DNA of 15,606 nucleotides from Gammaproteobacteria bacterium (GCA_030431185.1 JAUIJO010000045.1:1-15606), one strand, 5' to 3'; numbered from the stretch's first letter, positions 1 to 8,013 are shown. Notes: generated by a model not told the origin, from the letters alone. Made by a program: numbers and translations.

Positions 1-1365
1 GTCGAGGTCATCGCGTGCGGGGAACAGCGCATCGCCCCGGTAGGGATCGAAGGCGGGCTGGGCCAGCAGCTCGCGTGACAGGCGCGCGCATTCGACCATC
101 ATCTTGAGGTCGAAACCCTCTTCGTCTCCGAGGTAGTTGGCCTCGATACGGGGTTTGTCGCCGGCGCTCGCGCTCATGAGCCGTATCCGGCCCCGGCTGC
201 GCGGGCGAAGGAAGCAGGCATGGACGGTATAGCCGTTTCCCGGCAGCCGCTGCCGGCCATGGTCGTGGAGCAGGGCGGGCACGAAATGGAACTGGATGTC
301 CGGGCGGGCATCTTCCGCCCATCGCGAACGGACGAAACCGCCGGCTTCGGCGATGTTGCTGGTGCCCGCGCCCCGCCGGCCACGGAGGTAGTAGTCGAAG
401 GCGATGCGGAGCTGGCTCGCGTTGTCGTAGCTGACCGGCTGGCTGCAATGGCGCAGGGTGCAGATGTCGAGGTGGTCCTGCAGGTTGTGGCCCACCCCGG
501 GCGACTCGGCCACGCACTCGATGCCCAGGCGCCGGAGTTCGTCCCCGGCGCCGATGCCCGACAACATCAGCAGTTGCGGCGAATTGACCGTGCCCCCGCA
601 CAGCAGCACCTCGCGCTCGGCCGGCACGTGGAAGGCCCGGCCGCCGGCGCGGTACGCCACGCCCGATGCGCGCGGGACGGGGCCGCGATCGAAGGTGATC
701 CGCGAGACATGCGCGCCGGTCACCACGTCCAGGTTGCGACGGTGTCGCGCCGGGCGGAGGTAAGCGACGGCGGTGGAGCAGCGGGCGCCGTCGGCCTGGG
801 TCACCTGGTACAGCCCGAAGCCGGCCTGCCCGGGGCCGTTGAAATCATCGTTGCGTGGGTGCCCCATCTGCACGCCCGCCTCGATGAAGGCATGCGAGAG
901 CGGATTGCCGTGGCGCAGGTCGGACACGTGCAACGGGCCGGAATCGCCATGCAGCGGCCCCGCGCCGCGTGCATTGCGCTCGGCCCGCAGGAAGGCGGGG
1001 AGGACGTCGCGCCAGGCCCATCCCGATGCGCCCGCCGCCGCCCACGCGTCGTAGTCGCCGGGGGCGCCCCGGGTGTAGCACATGGCATTGATCGAGCTGC
1101 AGCCGCCGAGCACCTTGCCGCGTGGCCACCACAGGGTCCGCTGGTCCAGATGGGGTTCCGGGGCGGTGTCGTAGTCCCAGTTCAGCCGGTGCTGGCCGAC
1201 GAGCCTGGCCAGGCCGGCCGGCATGTGGATGAAGGGGTGGAGGTCGCGCGGGCCCGCCTCCAGCAACAGCACCCGCACGCCGGGGTCGGCGGAGAGGCGG
1301 TTGGCCAGCACGCAGCCGGCGGAACCGGCGCCGATGATGATGTAGTCGTGGGGGGCTGCGCGCAT
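1..1365 (-). CDS. GMC-family FAD-dependent oxidoreductase (choline/alcohol dehydrogenase-like), C-terminus missing
   Basis: Flavoprotein of the glucose-methanol-choline family, which oxidises alcohols with FAD. The first 455 codons are present and the frame runs open off the left edge, so roughly the last 80-100 residues, including the usual catalytic His/Asn region, lie outside. The N-terminus has the ADP-binding fold DYIIIGAGSAG (G12, G14, G17) followed by LLLEAGP. GMC signature 1 is seen as RGKVLGGCSSINAM (residues 82-95) and signature 2 as GTVNSPQLLMLSGIG (about 258-272). The ATG at 1365 places the FAD motif at the usual distance from the start. An in-frame ATG at 1449 would add 28 residues with a hydrophobic stretch and cannot be excluded. 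The gene diverges from the transporter at 1573. Family assignment is firm; the substrate (choline, aliphatic alcohol or polyol) cannot be read from the sequence. Confidence 0.93.
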   Translation of the reverse strand, partial: MRAAPHDYIIIGAGSAGCVLANRLSADPGVRVLLLEAGPRDLHPFIHMPAGLARLVGQHRLNWDYDTAPEPHLDQRTLWWPRGKVLGGCSSINAMCYTRGAPGDYDAWAAAGASGWAWRDVLPAFLRAERNARGAGPLHGDSGPLHVSDLRHGNPLSHAFIEAGVQMGHPRNDDFNGPGQAGFGLYQVTQADGARCSTAVAYLRPARHRRNLDVVTGAHVSRITFDRGPVPRASGVAYRAGGRAFHVPAEREVLLCGGTVNSPQLLMLSGIGAGDELRRLGIECVAESPGVGHNLQDHLDICTLRHCSQPVSYDNASQLRIAFDYYLRGRRGAGTSNIAEAGGFVRSRWAEDARPDIQFHFVPALLHDHGRQRLPGNGYTVHACFLRPRSRGRIRLMSASAGDKPRIEANYLGDEEGFDLKMMVECARLSRELLAQPAFDPYRGDALFPARDDLD

Positions 1366-1572
1366 GTCCGGGTCGTCGGCGGTCCTGGGGGCATTAGAGC
1401 AGATGGCGGCGGCCGCGACCGCGAGGCGCCGGCATGGGTTGGGTACCATGTGCACGGACGCGCCTTGCGGATGACGGGCCGCGTCGGGCGTCGCAGGCCC
1501 GCGTCGGCGGATGTTTGCTGCAATGAATGCAACCTCGATCGTCGGGAGAGCCAGGTGGGGCCGGACAAGAAC

Positions 1573-2931
1573 ATGGGTGGCGGGCGATCGTGGGGCTGGC
1601 CGGGAGGTACTCGCCGGTTGCGGGCGCTGCTGGCCGAATCACCGCCGCTGTGGTGGTCGTTGCTGTATTTTTTCTGCCTGCTGTGCGGTTACTACGTGCT
1701 GCGGCCCGTCCGCGACGCGATGGGTGCTTCGGGCGACGTGTCCGCGGTGTTCCCACCGGGCGTGCTGGCGTGGGCCTCCGGCCGGGGCATCGACCTGGGC
1801 GGCTACACCCTCCAGGTGCTCTTCACCACCACCTTCGTGGTGATGGTGTTGCTGCAACCCCTCTACGGCGCCCTGGTCGCGCACTTCCCCCGCCGGGTGT
1901 TCCTCCCCGTGGTCTACCTGGCCTTCATCGCCTGCCTGTTCGGTTTCCATGCCCTGTTCGTCCACGACGTACCCGGGCGCGGCGGACTGTTCTTCGTGTG
2001 GGTGGCGGTGTTCAACATGTTCGCCGTCACCGTGTTCTGGAGCTACATGGCGGATGTGTTCGACAACGACCACGCCAAGCGTTTCTACGGCTTCATCGGT
2101 GCCGGCGGCACGATCGGCGCGCTGGCCGGGCCCGCCCTGACGAGCGCCCTGGTGGGCGCGATCGGGGTCGCCAACCTGCTGCTGGTATCCGCGGGGTTCC
2201 TGGGCATCTGCCTGTTGTGCATCGTCAAGCTCCGTCCCTGGGCGCTGCGTCGCGAACGACTCAATCGTGACGCCAGCGGCGAGCGGGCGATGGGCGGCTC
2301 GATCATCGCCGGCCTCAAGCGGGTCGCCACGAGTCCGATCCTGCGCGCACTGGCCGTGTTGATGTTCTTCGGCGTGGGCGTGGGAACCTTGCTCTACAAC
2401 GAGCAGGCGGCGATCGTGAAGGCCTTCTACCCCGATGCGCGCGACGCCACGCGCTATTACTCGCTGATCGACGCGGCGGTGAACACCACCACCCTGCTCA
2501 TCCAGCTGGTCCTCACCCGATGGCTGCTGCGGCGACACGGCGTTGCGCCCGCACTGCTGGTCCCGGCCTTCGCGATCGTCTGCGGCTACGCGCTGCTGGC
2601 CTTGTCGCCCCTCCCGATCCTGGTGGCGATCGTCCAGGTGGCCACGCGGGCCGGGGAGTTCTCCCTCGGCAAGCCGGGCCGGGAAACCATCTACACCCGC
2701 GTCGACCGCGAGTCCCGCTACAAGGGCAAGGCGGTGATCGACACGGTGGTCTACCGGGCCGGCGACCTGAGCTTCGTCTGGCTGCACAAATGGCTGGCGG
2801 TGTTCGGGTCGCGGGTCGTGTTCGCCGTGGGCGTGGGCGTGGCCGGCTGCCTCGCGCTGGCGGCCTGGCGGGTGGTCCGCGTCCAGCGCGACCTGCCGGA
2901 GCAGGGGGCGGTGGGCGAACCCCCTGCATGA
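1573..2931 (+). CDS. ATP/ADP-translocase-like (TLC/MFS-fold) membrane transporter
   Basis: Polytopic inner-membrane protein of 452 residues with many hydrophobic segments (about 11-12), beginning near residues 25-45. The segment YYVLRPVRDAMG (40-51) resembles the first conserved block of the bacterial family annotated as NTP/NDP exchange transporters or MFS proteins. A charged loop near the middle (WALRRERLNRD, just after a TM segment) separates two halves, as in 12-TM carriers. Late in the protein is GKPGRETIYTRVDRESRYKGKAVID, a conserved cytoplasmic loop of this group, shown here as a description of two adjoining blocks. The frame is open far upstream, antisense to the GMC gene, but hydrophobic coding character begins only here; ATG 1573 and GTG 1555 are both plausible starts. 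Nucleotide transport is proven only for parasite and plastid members, so the cargo in a free-living bacterium is unknown. The SDR gene follows after 70 bases. Confidence 0.85.
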   Translation: MGGGRSWGWPGGTRRLRALLAESPPLWWSLLYFFCLLCGYYVLRPVRDAMGASGDVSAVFPPGVLAWASGRGIDLGGYTLQVLFTTTFVVMVLLQPLYGALVAHFPRRVFLPVVYLAFIACLFGFHALFVHDVPGRGGLFFVWVAVFNMFAVTVFWSYMADVFDNDHAKRFYGFIGAGGTIGALAGPALTSALVGAIGVANLLLVSAGFLGICLLCIVKLRPWALRRERLNRDASGERAMGGSIIAGLKRVATSPILRALAVLMFFGVGVGTLLYNEQAAIVKAFYPDARDATRYYSLIDAAVNTTTLLIQLVLTRWLLRRHGVAPALLVPAFAIVCGYALLALSPLPILVAIVQVATRAGEFSLGKPGRETIYTRVDRESRYKGKAVIDTVVYRAGDLSFVWLHKWLAVFGSRVVFAVGVGVAGCLALAAWRVVRVQRDLPEQGAVGEPPA

Positions 2932-2990
2932 CCAACGACGCATGGCGTCGCCATCGAAAACGGCCACAGTGCCGGGTATTCCCTCTTGCT

Positions 2991-2994
2991 GGAG
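2991..2994 (+). promoter_or_regulatory. Ribosome-binding site that fixes the SDR start
   Basis: GGAG followed by seven bases and ATG 3002. It supports this ATG over the in-frame ATG at 2942 and so decides whether the protein begins with the Tat leader. Confidence 0.7.
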
Positions 2995-3001
2995 CGGTGC
3001 G

Positions 3002-4192
3002 ATGCAGACTGGACGTCGTGAACTGTTGCTGGGTGGCCTGGCCGGGGCGATCACGCTCGCACTGCCTGCCTGTGCGGCCGGGCCGGCGCCTGCCGCGGCC
3101 GCACGCGCGCCGATGCGCATCCTGGTGATGGGGGGGACCGGCTTCCTGGGGCCGCATTTCGTCGAGGCGGCCCTGGCCCGGGGCCACCAGCTGACGCTGT
3201 TCAACCGCGGCAAGACCAACCCCGAGCGCTTCGAGGATCCGCGCTACGCCGGCATCGAGCAGCTGCATGGCGATCGCAAGACCGACCTTTCGGTGCTCGA
3301 GGGCGAGCAGCGCTGGGACGCCGTGCTCGACACCTCGGCCTACATTCCCGCCGACGTGACCCGATCGACGCGCCTGCTGGCACCGCGCATCGGCCAGTAC
3401 CTGCTGGTGTCGACGGTGTCGGTGTACGCGCGCAACGACATCGTCGACATGGACGAGGACGCGGCGCTCGTCCGCCTGCCCGACCCGACGGTCACCGAGG
3501 TGACCGGCGAGACCTACGGTGGCCTGAAAGCCCTGTGCGAAGCCGCTGCGCGCGCGGAACTGCCCGGCGGCACGACCGTCGTCAGGCCGGGCCTGATCGT
3601 CGGCCCCGGCGACACCACCGACCGCTTCACCTACTGGCCCGCGCGGGCCGATCGCGGTGGCGAGATCCTCGCGCCCGGTTCGCCGGACGCGCCCACGCAG
3701 TTCATCGATGCCCGCGACCTCGCCGCCTTCATGCTCCATCTGCTGGAACGGCGCACGTTCGGCACCTTCAATGCCGACGCGCCCGCCGGATCCCTGACCA
3801 TGGGCGCGGTGCTCGATGCCAGTCGCGAGGCGGCGCGTTCGATGAACGTCCACCACTGCATCACCGCGCCGTGCCCGCAACCCCCCGGCGCGCAATCCAG
3901 CGTGACATGGGTGCCCGCCGACTTCCTCGAAGCGCAGGGCGTGAGCGCCTGGCAGGACATGCCGGCATGGATCCCGGCCGAAGGCGAGTACGCGGGTTTC
4001 GGGCGGACGCGCACGGCGCGCGCACGGGCGGCGGGCCTGGAGTACAGGCCACTCGAGAAGACGGTGCTGGACACGCTCGCCTGGTGGCGCAGCCTCCCGG
4101 AGGAGCGCCGGGCGAAGCCCAAGGCGGGCATCAGCCCGGAGCGCGAAGCCGAGGTGATGCGCGCCTGGCACGCCGCCCAGCCCGACCCGTGA
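3002..4192 (+). CDS. NAD-dependent epimerase/dehydratase (extended SDR) with Tat-type signal
   Basis: A 396-residue protein of the extended short-chain dehydrogenase/epimerase family. A Rossmann strand with GGTGFLG (residues 44-50) binds the nucleotide, and YGGLK (Tyr172, Lys176) matches the catalytic YxxxK pair. Ahead of this is a 37-residue leader: TGRRELLLGG is a twin-arginine motif (Arg5, Arg6), then a hydrophobic core, then LPAC (Cys24), which could be a lipobox. The ATG at 3002 is preferred over the in-frame ATG at 2942 because it starts the Tat leader cleanly and has GGAG (2991-2994) seven bases upstream. An internal ATG at 3113 would give a cytosolic form but lacks a clear ribosome site. 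Export by Tat would allow folding with bound NAD(P) in the cytoplasm. Substrate unknown. It precedes and may be translationally coupled to the DUF922 gene. Confidence 0.88.
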   Translation: MQTGRRELLLGGLAGAITLALPACAAGPAPAAAARAPMRILVMGGTGFLGPHFVEAALARGHQLTLFNRGKTNPERFEDPRYAGIEQLHGDRKTDLSVLEGEQRWDAVLDTSAYIPADVTRSTRLLAPRIGQYLLVSTVSVYARNDIVDMDEDAALVRLPDPTVTEVTGETYGGLKALCEAAARAELPGGTTVVRPGLIVGPGDTTDRFTYWPARADRGGEILAPGSPDAPTQFIDARDLAAFMLHLLERRTFGTFNADAPAGSLTMGAVLDASREAARSMNVHHCITAPCPQPPGAQSSVTWVPADFLEAQGVSAWQDMPAWIPAEGEYAGFGRTRTARARAAGLEYRPLEKTVLDTLAWWRSLPEERRAKPKAGISPEREAEVMRAWHAAQPDP

Positions 4193-4773
4193 CCTGGTGC
4201 TGTCGGGCGATGCGCCTGTTGGGGGCGCTCGGCATCGGACTCGTCGCCGGACCCGCGTCGGCGGAAGGGGGCGTCGCCGTCGACGAGCGCGTCGAGCACT
4301 ACCTGATCGACGGCGACGATGCCCGCCAATGGCATGCGGCCATGCAGGCCAAGGGGCCACGCGATCCGGTGAGCGGCCGCACCTACAGTGGCTTCACCCG
4401 CTGGCATGTCACCTGGAGCTGGGATACCTATCCCCTCGCCGACGGCGAGTGCCAGGTGGGCGGGCACCAGGTGCGGGTGGAAGTGGTGGTGCGATTGCCC
4501 GAATGGTCCGGCCGGGCCGCGGCCAGCGGCCCGCTGCTGCGGGAATGGGACGCGCTCCATGCCCGCCTGAGGGACCACGAGCGCCTCCATCGCGACAATG
4601 CGGTGGCAGCGGCAGGGGCGCTGGATGCCATGCTGGAGGCGATGGATGAGCCGGTCCCCTGTGCCGGTGCGCGCAAGCGCATCGACCGCGATGCGCGGGA
4701 CCTGCTGGCGCGCTTCCACGAGGCGGATCGCCGCCTGGACCGCGAGACGCGGCACGGCCGCATCGGACCCTAG
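4189..4773 (+). CDS. DUF922 domain protein, putative secreted Zn-dependent protease
   Basis: Small secreted protein with a hydrophobic signal sequence ending near ASA, followed by a domain matching DUF922 (PF06037), a group annotated as predicted secreted Zn-dependent proteases. Typical features are the Trp-rich strand GFTRWHVTWSWDTYP, an acidic Cys-containing segment, and HERLH, a match to the HExxH zinc motif (His123-His127 counted from ATG 4210). Two starts are possible. GTG 4189 overlaps the SDR stop as GTGA, the classic coupling arrangement, and gives 194 residues. ATG 4210 gives 187 residues with a tighter signal peptide. Neither has a strong ribosome site, which favours coupling to the SDR gene. 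The stop at 4771-4773 overlaps the stop of the convergent DUF4442 gene. Protease activity has not been shown for the family as far as I know. Confidence 0.8.
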   Translation: MTWCCRAMRLLGALGIGLVAGPASAEGGVAVDERVEHYLIDGDDARQWHAAMQAKGPRDPVSGRTYSGFTRWHVTWSWDTYPLADGECQVGGHQVRVEVVVRLPEWSGRAAASGPLLREWDALHARLRDHERLHRDNAVAAAGALDAMLEAMDEPVPCAGARKRIDRDARDLLARFHEADRRLDRETRHGRIGP

Positions 4774-5270
4774 CGCGGAGTATCCGTCGCGCGAGGCGCG
4801 CGGGCGGGCCGCGGCGACACCCACATGGCGATGAGTGCGACGAACACCGGGGTGCCGGCGTCGTCGCGGACCTCGACCCGGACCGGGAGTTCGTAGCCGC
4901 TGTCGCGCGAGGCGATGGCCGCGTCCGGCGTTGCCGTCGCGTGCATGGTGCCCTGCGCGCGAGCGCGGTACTCGACCTGCATGCCCTTGGGGATCCAGCG
5001 CATGTCGCGCGGCAGGCTGGCATCGAGCATGACGCCGCCGGCCAGCTCGGCCAGGTTGCACAGCGCGATCGCGTGGACGCTGCCGATGTGGTTGTGCACC
5101 GCGCGGCGGTCGCGCATGCGGACCTCGCACCGGCCTGCTTCAAGCGCGACGAAGCGCGGCGAGATGGTGGAGAAATACGGCGCCTTGAAGCAGACCGCGC
5201 GGGAGAACAGCCAGGCGCCCGCGGGCCAGCGCGACAGGCGATGCCAGGTGGACAGCAGGGGAGTGCTCAT
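4770..5270 (-). CDS. DUF4442 domain protein, hotdog-fold acyl-CoA thioesterase-like
   Basis: A 166-residue protein resembling the DUF4442 hotdog family, related to acyl-CoA thioesterases. It has an aromatic N-terminal region (KAPYFSTISPRF), then RRAVHNHIGSVHAIALCNLAELAGG, which contains the hotdog central helix with HNHIGSVHA as the likely active-site segment. GGAG stands five bases before ATG 5270. It lies 76 bases downstream of fadE on the same strand and is probably co-transcribed, which suits hydrolysis of acyl-CoA to spare CoA during fatty-acid use; that role is inference. The stop lies inside the CTAG shared with the convergent DUF922 gene. Confidence 0.82.
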   Translation of the reverse strand: MSTPLLSTWHRLSRWPAGAWLFSRAVCFKAPYFSTISPRFVALEAGRCEVRMRDRRAVHNHIGSVHAIALCNLAELAGGVMLDASLPRDMRWIPKGMQVEYRARAQGTMHATATPDAAIASRDSGYELPVRVEVRDDAGTPVFVALIAMWVSPRPARAPRATDTPR

Positions 5271-5306
5271 GGGAGCTCCATGGACGGAACCGCGACCCTG
5301 GACAAG

Positions 5307-5332
5307 GGAACGGCGGGTGGCCCCGCCGTTCC
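5307..5332 (-). terminator. Perfect 11-bp hairpin between fadE and the DUF4442 gene
   Basis: GGAACGGCGGG at 5307-5317 pairs perfectly with CCCGCCGTTCC at 5322-5332 around a four-base loop. It starts 14 bases after the fadE stop. No T-run follows on the minus strand, so it may be a weak terminator or attenuator, or a 3' mRNA stabiliser that sets the fadE to DUF4442 ratio. Confidence 0.6.
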
Positions 5333-5346
5333 GTCGTGCACGCCGA

Positions 5347-7824
5347 TCAGGCGGCGTCGCGCTTGTCGTCGGCCGCGATCTGGTCGCGGAAGTAGCCCGC
5401 CGAGCGCAGTTCCCAGGCTTCGAAGTCGTCCACCGAGATCGCGTCGACGGTCATCTCGCGCAGGGCCTCGAGCTGCTTGCGCTCCTCGGCGGTGATCCAG
5501 CCTTCGTTCACGCCTTCGTCGAGCTGCGACTTGAAGTCGAGCGCTTCGATGTCGCTGTTCTTCAGCGCCTTGAGGAACTTGCGTTCGACCGGCTCGGCGA
5601 GCACGACCTGCGGCAGGTAGCTGTTGATGCGGCCGGCCGGGTTGTTCGCGCCCGGCGTGGTGAAGATGCCCTGGGCGAGGCGATCGCGTGCGTCGTTGGG
5701 CGACATCAGCAGCGCCGCCAGCTTGTGGCCCAGGCGGTCGCTCGGTGCCTGTGCGCGGCGGCCCCACGGGAACACCAGCAACCAGAGGAGCCAGCCGACC
5801 GGCCGCACCGGGAAGTTGCGGAGCGCGCTCGACAGGGCGATCTCCATCTTGTGCACGCTGTTGTGGAAGGACCAGGCCAGCAGCGGCTGGTCGGAGGCCG
5901 GGCGGCCCTCGTCCTCGTAGCGCTTGAGCATCGCGCTGGTGATGTACAGGTGGCTGAGCACGTCGCCCAGTCGGCCCGACAGCGACTCCTTGAACTTCAG
6001 CTTGCCGCCCAGCAGCAGCATGGACGTATCGGCCATCAGCGCCAGTGCCGCCGAGTAGCGGTTGAGCTTGCGGTAGTAACGACGGGTATAGGCGTCGCCC
6101 GGCGCGCTGCCGAAGCGGGCGCCGGTGATGCCGAACCACCAGCTGCGAACGGCGTTGGAGATGGCGAAGCCGATGTGGCCGAAGAGGTTGCGGTCGAACT
6201 CGCGCAGGCGTTCGGACGGGTCGGGCAGGGTGGTGGCCTTCATTTCCTTGAGGACCCACGGATGGCACAGGATCGCGCCCTGTCCGAAGATCATCAGCGA
6301 GCGCGTCATGATGTTCGCGCCTTCCACGGTGATCGCGATCGGCGAGGCCTGCCAGCCGCGGCCGAGGTAGTTCTTCGGCCCCAGGATGATGCCCTTGCCG
6401 CCATGGATGTCCATGGCGTCCTTGGCCGCCTCGCGGCCCATCTCGGTGCAGTGGTACTTGGAGATCGTCGACGGCACCGCCGGCAGCTCGCCGCGCGCGA
6501 CGGCGGCGGCCGAGGCCTCCGACAGGGCGCTGGCGGCATAGGCATTGCCCGCGATGCGCGCCAGCGCTTCCTCGACGCCCTCGAAGCGGCCGATCGACAG
6601 GCCGAACTGCTTGCGGATGCGCGAGTACGCGCCGGTGACCACGGCCGCCATCTTGGCGCCGCCGCTGGCGGTCGAGGGCAGGGTGATCGAACGGCCGATC
6701 GACAGGCATTCGACCAGCATCTGCCAGCCCTTGCCGGCGTATTTCTCGCCGCCGATCAACTGGCTGAGCGGGATGAACACCTCGCGGCCATGGATGGGGC
6801 CGTTCTGGAAGGGGCTGTTGAGCGGGAAGTGGCGGCGGCCGATGTCGATGCCCGCGGTGTCCCGCGGGACCAGCGCCAGGGTGATGCCGATGTCCTGCTT
6901 GTCGCCGATGATCCCGTCGGGGTCGTACATGCGGAAGGCCAGGCCGATCAGGGAGGCGACCGGGGCCAGGGTGATGTAGCGCTTGTCGAAGGTGAGCTTG
7001 AGGCCGACCACCCGCGCGCCGTTCCACTCGCCCATCGTGACGATGCCGTAGTCCGGGATCGAGGTCGCGTCGGAACCCGCCCAGGGGCCGGTCAGGCCGA
7101 AACAGGGCACCTCGCGGCCATCGGCCAGGCGCGGCAGGTAATGGTCCTTCTGCTCCTGGGTGCCGTAGTGCATCAGCAGTTCGGCCGGGCCCAGCGAGTT
7201 CGGCACGCCGACGGTGGAGCTGACCACGCTCGACATCGACGCCAGCTTCTGGATGACCTTGTGGTTGCCCAGCGCGGTGAAGCCCAGGCCGCCGTACTCC
7301 TTGGGCACGATCATGCCGAAGAACTTGTTCTTCTTGATGAAGTCCCACATCTCCGGCGGCAGGTCGGCGCGGACATGGGTGATGTCCCAGTCGTCGATCA
7401 TCTTGCACAGCTCTTCGACCGGCCCGTCCAGGAACGCCTGTTCATCCTCGCGCAGGGTGGGGCGCGGCTGCGACAGCAGGGCGTTCCAGTCCGGCTTGCC
7501 CGAGAACAGTTCGCCTTCGAAGCCGACCGTGCCGGCCTCCAGCGCGACGCGTTCGGTCTCCGAGAGCGGCGGCAGGATCCGCGTGTAGAACTTCAGCAGC
7601 GGTGCGGTGATGAGCGGCAACCGGATGGCCGGGATCAGCAGCGGGACCGAGACCACCGCCAGCAGGATGCCCGCGACGATGCAGGCAACGGCGTTCGCGC
7701 CCAGCAGCCAGCAGGCGACCAGTGCCGTGGCGCTGATGGCCACCCATACGGCGAGCCGCATGCGGTGGTAGGCGGCGATGGCGCCCACGACCAGCAGGAC
7801 GATGAAGGGGATCGCGATGCTCAT
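5347..7824 (-). CDS. fadE: FadE-type acyl-CoA dehydrogenase, membrane-anchored
   Basis: An 825-residue acyl-CoA dehydrogenase of the large FadE class (E. coli FadE is about 814). It catalyses the first oxidation of beta-oxidation, acyl-CoA to trans-2-enoyl-CoA, with FAD. The N-terminus has two or three hydrophobic segments (about residues 3-20 and 25-65) that should anchor it in the inner membrane. The dehydrogenase core follows: MIVPKEYGGLGF, PCFGLTGPWAGSD, DIHGGKGIILGP, and ITVEGANIMTRS with Glu501 the likely catalytic base, then the long C-terminal DUF1974-type region. ATG 7824 is chosen because GGAG lies seven bases upstream and homologues begin with a similar MSxxIPF hydrophobic start; the frame extends further upstream to 8007 without support. 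The DUF4442 gene is downstream; the TetR regulator diverges. A predicted promoter lies at 7978-8007. Confidence 0.95.
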   Translation of the reverse strand: MSIAIPFIVLLVVGAIAAYHRMRLAVWVAISATALVACWLLGANAVACIVAGILLAVVSVPLLIPAIRLPLITAPLLKFYTRILPPLSETERVALEAGTVGFEGELFSGKPDWNALLSQPRPTLREDEQAFLDGPVEELCKMIDDWDITHVRADLPPEMWDFIKKNKFFGMIVPKEYGGLGFTALGNHKVIQKLASMSSVVSSTVGVPNSLGPAELLMHYGTQEQKDHYLPRLADGREVPCFGLTGPWAGSDATSIPDYGIVTMGEWNGARVVGLKLTFDKRYITLAPVASLIGLAFRMYDPDGIIGDKQDIGITLALVPRDTAGIDIGRRHFPLNSPFQNGPIHGREVFIPLSQLIGGEKYAGKGWQMLVECLSIGRSITLPSTASGGAKMAAVVTGAYSRIRKQFGLSIGRFEGVEEALARIAGNAYAASALSEASAAAVARGELPAVPSTISKYHCTEMGREAAKDAMDIHGGKGIILGPKNYLGRGWQASPIAITVEGANIMTRSLMIFGQGAILCHPWVLKEMKATTLPDPSERLREFDRNLFGHIGFAISNAVRSWWFGITGARFGSAPGDAYTRRYYRKLNRYSAALALMADTSMLLLGGKLKFKESLSGRLGDVLSHLYITSAMLKRYEDEGRPASDQPLLAWSFHNSVHKMEIALSSALRNFPVRPVGWLLWLLVFPWGRRAQAPSDRLGHKLAALLMSPNDARDRLAQGIFTTPGANNPAGRINSYLPQVVLAEPVERKFLKALKNSDIEALDFKSQLDEGVNEGWITAEERKQLEALREMTVDAISVDDFEAWELRSAGYFRDQIAADDKRDAA

Positions 7825-7835
7825 GGCGAAACTCC
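7825..7835 (-). promoter_or_regulatory. fadE ribosome-binding leader, identical to that of pckG
   Basis: On the minus strand GGAGTTTCGCC immediately precedes ATG 7824. The same 11 bases precede the pckG GTG at 8745. Confidence 0.7.
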
Positions 7836-7967
7836 AGAGACGATTTGGCATTGTTGGCGAAAGGACAGACAGGCCCGCCCATGGCGTTCTCCATCCTGCA
7901 CCGCGCGCCGCGAAGAGGGGGTGACCCGACTGGCGCCGCACGGGTGGACATGGTGGCATGCTGTTAA

Positions 7968-7986
7968 CATACGGTCGAGTATGGTT
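7968..7986. promoter_or_regulatory. Putative TetR operator over the fadE -10 region
   Basis: CATAC (7968-7972) and GTATG (7979-7983) form an inverted repeat with a six-base spacer, covering the fadE -10 box and start point. The right half continues as GTATGGTT. A second copy of GTATGGTT is at 8045-8052 and a second CATAC at 8024-8028, so the half-sites recur on the tetR side. Binding by the adjacent TetR protein is inference. Confidence 0.45.
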
Positions 7987-8007
7987 TCGGTTCCGCCGGC
8001 CTGTCAA
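7978..8007 (-). promoter_or_regulatory. Predicted sigma-70 promoter of fadE
   Basis: On the minus strand a perfect TTGACA (8007-8002) is followed by an 18-base spacer and CATACT (7983-7978), matching TATAAT at four of six positions. Transcription would start near 7971 and give a leader of about 147 bases. The -10 hexamer lies inside the right half of the CATAC/GTATG inverted repeat, so a bound repressor would block it. Confidence 0.5.
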
Positions 8008-8013
8008 GCCGGC
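7995..8013. repeat. GCCGGC repeat flanking the shared -35 region
   Basis: GCCGGC occurs at 7995-8000 and 8008-8013 around CTGTCAA. As the hexamer is its own reverse complement it is both a direct and an inverted repeat. The enclosed seven bases contain TTGACA on the minus strand and CTGTCA on the plus strand, the predicted -35 boxes of the two divergent genes. Confidence 0.6.

Noticed and set aside
220..1572. Long upstream extension of the transporter reading frame on the plus strand
   Set aside because: It is antisense to the well-supported GMC gene and lacks membrane-protein or domain character; an open frame of this length is common opposite GC-rich genes.
2936..2954. Small inverted repeats between transporter and SDR genes (CGACGC/GCGTCG and ATGGCG/CGCCAT)
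   Set aside because: Stems of six bases with one- to three-base loops and no T-run; too short to call a terminator or operator.
3130..3136. Run of seven G in the SDR gene
   Set aside because: It encodes the glycine-rich cofactor loop, so codon needs explain it, and it is not at a gene start.
1639..4360. Two long minus-strand frames opposite the transporter and SDR genes
   Set aside because: Repetitive Arg/Gly/Gln-rich shadow translations with no recognisable domain.
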